Assembly: GCA_026712715.1 (NCBI GenBank)
Contig: JAPOPW010000063.1
Coordinates: 1-55,985 of the forward strand
Reading direction: 5' to 3'
DNA: 55,985 nucleotides
Origin: Immundisolibacterales bacterium
GTDB taxonomy: Bacteria; Pseudomonadota; Gammaproteobacteria; HK1
In this document: positions 53,138 through 55,985 of the stretch, one piece after another
Layout: the number at the start of each line of letters is the position of its first letter
How positions within the stretch are numbered: the stretch's first letter is position 1
The notes under the pieces: model-generated
Seen by the model: only the letters and a program-made list of their open reading frames with translations
Told to the model about the DNA's origin: nothing
Databases searched by the model: none
Program-made: the position numbers and the translations under genes

Positions 53138-53491
53138 TCAGCCCAGCAGCTCCGTTGGGCCGTCTTCTCCCGCATCGATCTTCGCGGCGATGCGACGTAG
53201 TCCTTCGTCGATCAAGTACTCCATCAGCCGGATTGGCATGGTTGTGTCGGGGTACATGGCCCGTAGGAGTGCTCGGATCTCGCCGGAGGGGTCGAACAGG
53301 TCAGGCGACCAACGGGTCTCGACTGGCGCGTCCGTTTGTCCAGGTTCGATGCCCGAGCGGATGCCGTGGGCGCATGCGAACCTCCCCGCGTCCTGGGCCT
53401 CATCGAACCAGCCGAGATTGTCCGTTAGCCGTGCCACGGTTGCCTTGCCATCGTCCGTGAGTCCAATCTGCTTGCGGTCTTCGTCCGGCAT
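53138..53491 (-). CDS. Small unknown protein coupled to the DndD-like ATPase
   Basis: A 117-residue protein. RKQIGLTDDGKATVARLTDN, then LGWFDEAQDAGRFACAHGIR and EIRALLRAMYPDTTMPIRLM, ending in EYLIDEGLRRIAAKI. Its size and position are those of DndE, but the sequence does not look like DndE. Its ATG shares a base with the ATPase stop (TGATG), so they are translationally coupled and probably act together. Function unknown. Confidence 0.7.
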   Translation of the reverse strand: MPDEDRKQIGLTDDGKATVARLTDNLGWFDEAQDAGRFACAHGIRSGIEPGQTDAPVETRWSPDLFDPSGEIRALLRAMYPDTTMPIRLMEYLIDEGLRRIAAKIDAGEDGPTELLG

Positions 53492-55434
53492 CAGCGAGCC
53501 TCCATCACACGGGTGCGGCGGGCCGTCTCCTTGTCGAGCTGGTACTCGTGCAGAAGGTGGCTCCCCAGTAGTTCTCGGATAGTGTCGCGATCGATTTCGC
53601 CTTCCTGAACGAACAGGACAACCTGTTCGGCCATTGTCGGCAGCGCCCTGACGACGTTGGCGGTATGTTTTGGGTCGAGTCGACCGAACGGGGTGTCCAT
53701 CACGATGGGACCACGAAGGGGCGCGTTCGCTTGGAGCGCACCCATCAGCGCGAGCGCCACGACCTGTTCTGCGCCGGCGGAGCGGCTGTCCTCGGCCCGA
53801 CCGTCCTTGTGGATAATCGTGAGTCCGTAGTGCTCGTTGATGGCAAGTGAGGCGTAGTCTTCCTTCTCCGTCGTCATCTGGACAAACAGCTCCGTCGCAC
53901 TCTCTTGCACGCGACTACGGAGCGCAGTCTTGTAGCGGTCGACGGCGTCCGCGAAGACTGTCCGGGTACGATCCAAGACCCTCTCACGTTGTTGGAATGC
54001 CGCGAGTTCCGGAGTGCCGGCGGCCTCTAGTTGCCGCGCGAAGCGGGCGATGGCCTCATTCTGTTCGTCAATACGTTTCTGCTCGGCGGCGATGGCGTAG
54101 CGCGTGGCGCCTATCTTGCTGCCAAGCTCAGTGAGTGTCAGCTTGCGATTCCGGAGCTCGTCAGGATCCTGATCTTCCAAGATCTTGTTCGCGTCCACGA
54201 TACGGCCTGCCGCCTCGGCTTCATCGAGGCGCGCTTGCCGAAGTGCCTCCCAAATGAGTCGTACCTCACCGCGCACGTCCTTCTGCCGGAAGCCATCGAG
54301 CTCAGACTTCCGCGTAAGCGCAGCATTGCCAGCGAAATCCACAACCTCGGCTGCGGTCGCATGCGACGGCAACGTTTCTGCCAAACGCAAGCGGACATCC
54401 TCGGGAACATCCTGGTCACAAGTGCGGCAGTGACCGTTTTCGATCGCGTGGAGTCGGAGCGAGGACACGAACGACGAAAAGGCTTCTTCGACGGCCTCTT
54501 GCGCTGCGGCCTTGGCGTCAGCAACCGGTTCTTCCAGCACCGTTCGCCAAGCGTCCTTCATCGCGACCTTCAGCTCGGTCGACTTTACCTCTTGGGCGGC
54601 TCGTGCCGCCTTGCGGTCCTTGCGTGCCCTATCGAGGCGCTCGACAGCGGCTGCGTAAGCTTCCTGGTGGCGCAGTTCGGTCTCGATTTCGTCACGCTTG
54701 GCCAGCAGATCCTCCAGCTCCGCGGCCTTACGGTCACGCTCCTGCTCGTGGAATTCCTTCATGTCATTTGCGCTCTCGAGCGCGTTGCCGATCGCCTGAG
54801 TCTTTTGGTGCTTGGATGCCTCCTTCGCCGAGGCACGGCTTGCGGCAGAAGCGAGCACCATGAGGTGATCGCGTGCGTCCCGGAGTACCGGTACGCCGAG
54901 GATCTGTTCGATCGCCTCGCTTATGACCCGGCCGGCATCGCTCTCGCTGATGAGCAGTTCAGCGTACTGATCGAGCAGTTCGCCATCGAACAGGAAGAAC
55001 CGGGCGACATCCCTCGGCAACATCGCACGAAGCAGCGCCGTCCGTTCGGCGGGTCCCAGTACCACGCCGCCCCGACGCAGGGCAACCACGGCCGTGAAGT
55101 CCGCATCGCTCTGAGGTACAGTCGTCATCGCCGTGACCTCGCGCATCAGGTCAAAGTCCGCGCCCTCATAGTGGACTGCGAGTCCGATGCGAAATCCGAA
55201 CTTGCGCGCGGCGACGAGGTCGCGATTGCACGCGGACAAGATTCCGCGTGTGCGGTCGCCGCGCCCTTGAATTTCGCCCAAGAACGCATAGCGGATAGCG
55301 TTCATGAGGCTCGTCTTCCCGCGCATGTTGTCGCCATATACGACCGTTACGCCCCTCTCGTTGGGGAAAGTGAGTTCAGCGCGGTCGGCGAAGGGCCCGA
55401 ATCCTTCTATCTCGAGCCGGCGGAGCCTCAGCAT
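53491..55434 (-). CDS. DndD/Rad50-like coiled-coil ATPase with zinc hook
   Basis: A 647-residue SMC-type ATPase. Walker A GDNMRGKTSL at 34-43, the DndD-like FFLFDGELLDQ at 146-156, a coiled-coil from about 195 to 300, a zinc-hook CRTCDQDV at 336-343 (Cys336, Cys339), a second coil to about 500, the signature RSAGAEQVVALAL near 550 and Walker B IVMDTPFGRLD at 577-587. DndD acts in DNA phosphorothioation, but dndB, dndC and dndE are absent here, so this is a DndD-like ATPase of another system. Coupled by TGATG at both ends to the small genes. Confidence 0.85.
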   Translation of the reverse strand: MLRLRRLEIEGFGPFADRAELTFPNERGVTVVYGDNMRGKTSLMNAIRYAFLGEIQGRGDRTRGILSACNRDLVAARKFGFRIGLAVHYEGADFDLMREVTAMTTVPQSDADFTAVVALRRGGVVLGPAERTALLRAMLPRDVARFFLFDGELLDQYAELLISESDAGRVISEAIEQILGVPVLRDARDHLMVLASAASRASAKEASKHQKTQAIGNALESANDMKEFHEQERDRKAAELEDLLAKRDEIETELRHQEAYAAAVERLDRARKDRKAARAAQEVKSTELKVAMKDAWRTVLEEPVADAKAAAQEAVEEAFSSFVSSLRLHAIENGHCRTCDQDVPEDVRLRLAETLPSHATAAEVVDFAGNAALTRKSELDGFRQKDVRGEVRLIWEALRQARLDEAEAAGRIVDANKILEDQDPDELRNRKLTLTELGSKIGATRYAIAAEQKRIDEQNEAIARFARQLEAAGTPELAAFQQRERVLDRTRTVFADAVDRYKTALRSRVQESATELFVQMTTEKEDYASLAINEHYGLTIIHKDGRAEDSRSAGAEQVVALALMGALQANAPLRGPIVMDTPFGRLDPKHTANVVRALPTMAEQVVLFVQEGEIDRDTIRELLGSHLLHEYQLDKETARRTRVMEAR

Positions 55435-55703
55435 CAGGGTCCGTCCTCCAAGTCTTCGCCATCACCGCCTACGTTGTCATCGGGCCCCTCAGATGAACTT
55501 GCTCCGTGGACGTAGCCAACACCGCGATCAATGGCAGCGGTCAACGCGGCATTGATCGCGTGCATCGCCGCATCTCCGTCACCCGCGGAATTGAATTCAG
55601 CGTCCACGATTGCCTCCAGTACTGCGGTTTCGAGCTCTGGGTCAATCTCATCTCGGCTCGCCAACACGGCGTTCACCAGATCTTTGTGTTCGTCACTCTT
55701 CAA
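55434..55703 (-). CDS. Small acidic protein upstream of the DndD-like ATPase
   Basis: An 89-residue acidic protein from a TTG start (55701-55703). SDEHKDLVNAVLASRDEIDP, ELETAVLEAIVDAEFNSAGD, then an Asp/Glu/Gly-rich tail (NVGGDGEDLEDGP). It overlaps the ATPase ATG by one base and the upstream fragment by 11 bases, which supports it being a real gene. No family recognised; the acidic low-complexity tail suggests a small adaptor. Confidence 0.55.
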   Translation of the reverse strand: MKSDEHKDLVNAVLASRDEIDPELETAVLEAIVDAEFNSAGDGDAAMHAINAALTAAIDRGVGYVHGASSSEGPDDNVGGDGEDLEDGP

Positions 55704-55860
55704 GGTCTTCTTCTACCCCTACACCAGTCAAGGTCGTCCAGTCGATGCCCGCGTCGATCGCGATTGCCAACAGGTCCGCCCGTGCCGCCGGGTTGTCGGC
55801 GCTCTCTGCAAACTCGATGGCACGGGCAAGTTCACCGGAGGTGATCCAGGGCTGATCTCG
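55693..55860 (-). CDS. Short open frame at the head of the DndD-like operon, start unclear
   Basis: About 55 codons ending at TGA 55695-55693: WITSGELARAIEFAESADNP, AARADLLAIAIDAGIDW, TTLTGVGVEEDLEE. The composition is protein-like and it overlaps the next gene by 11 nt, as in coupled operons. An in-frame TGA lies just upstream (about 55867) and no ATG, GTG or TTG precedes the first residues, so either a rare start is used or a frameshift exists (an ATG in another frame lies at about 55866). The window ends 120 bp beyond; that stretch shows a TATCA-6-TGATA inverted repeat near 55867-55882. Confidence 0.35.
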   Translation of the reverse strand, partial: RDQPWITSGELARAIEFAESADNPAARADLLAIAIDAGIDWTTLTGVGVEEDLEE

Positions 55861-55985
55861 GGTTCATATCATGTTGTTGATACATAAGGTGAGACTTCCC
55901 CTCTGGACAGCCCGTGTTGGGGTCGGCATACTGGGGCGCAGGCCCGTTGACGGCGGCGAAGACGATGCTCGACACGATTGCGCAA

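Noticed and set aside
53138..55703. Canonical dnd phosphorothioation operon
   Set aside because: Only a DndD-like ATPase is present; the 117-residue neighbour does not resemble DndE and no DndB or DndC is seen.

Overview
The window is high-GC DNA from a bacterium. The gene set (YceH, Lhr, a DoeA-type ectoine hydrolase, CaiB/BaiF, a Liv ABC transporter, two hydantoinase A/B pairs), the GGAG-type ribosome sites and the frequent 4-nt ATGA/GTGA overlaps fit an uncultured proteobacterium, possibly marine or host-associated. No rRNA, tRNA or CRISPR array was found, so the taxonomy is inference.

Left part (1-20.5 kb): three tyrosine-recombinase pieces lie in the first 2 kb (one running off the edge, two broken). 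Ordinary chromosomal genes follow, mostly unlinked: yceH, an SMP-30 lactonase-like gene, a CaiB/BaiF CoA transferase, a TudS-like/DUF1722 gene coupled to a GNAT, lhr, a cysteine synthase and doeA. Between them sit addiction modules (vapBC, relE/phd, hicBA), a broken DUF4143 ATPase, and a decayed type I restriction locus in which hsdM has lost its catalytic segment.

Middle part (20.5-43 kb): a catabolic island. A minus-strand operon encodes a branched-chain-type ABC importer (livJ, livH, livM, livG, livF) translationally coupled to an SDR and an aminotransferase, followed by hyuA, hyuB, ridA and another SDR. A second short minus unit (SDR plus aldehyde dehydrogenase) is divergent from a plus-strand operon encoding a PhyH dioxygenase, a GMC oxidoreductase, a class III aminotransferase and a second hyuA/hyuB pair. 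Together they look like uptake, oxidation, transamination and ATP-dependent ring opening of a nitrogen-containing compound whose identity the sequence does not reveal. Palindromes lie in the divergent region and upstream of livJ.

Right part (43-56 kb): an accessory region rich in toxin-antitoxin genes and duplications. It has two DUF6058-dehI copies with reciprocal truncations, two phd-vapC copies (one toxin internally deleted), two copies of a HEPN-like protein gene (one truncated), a PIN toxin with an in-frame stop, higBA and hicBA. At the right edge a SIR2-like protein gene converges on a tightly coupled operon with a DndD/Rad50-like zinc-hook ATPase and small unknown partners. This is the best candidate for a poorly described defence system, and its promoter-proximal end is at or beyond the window edge.
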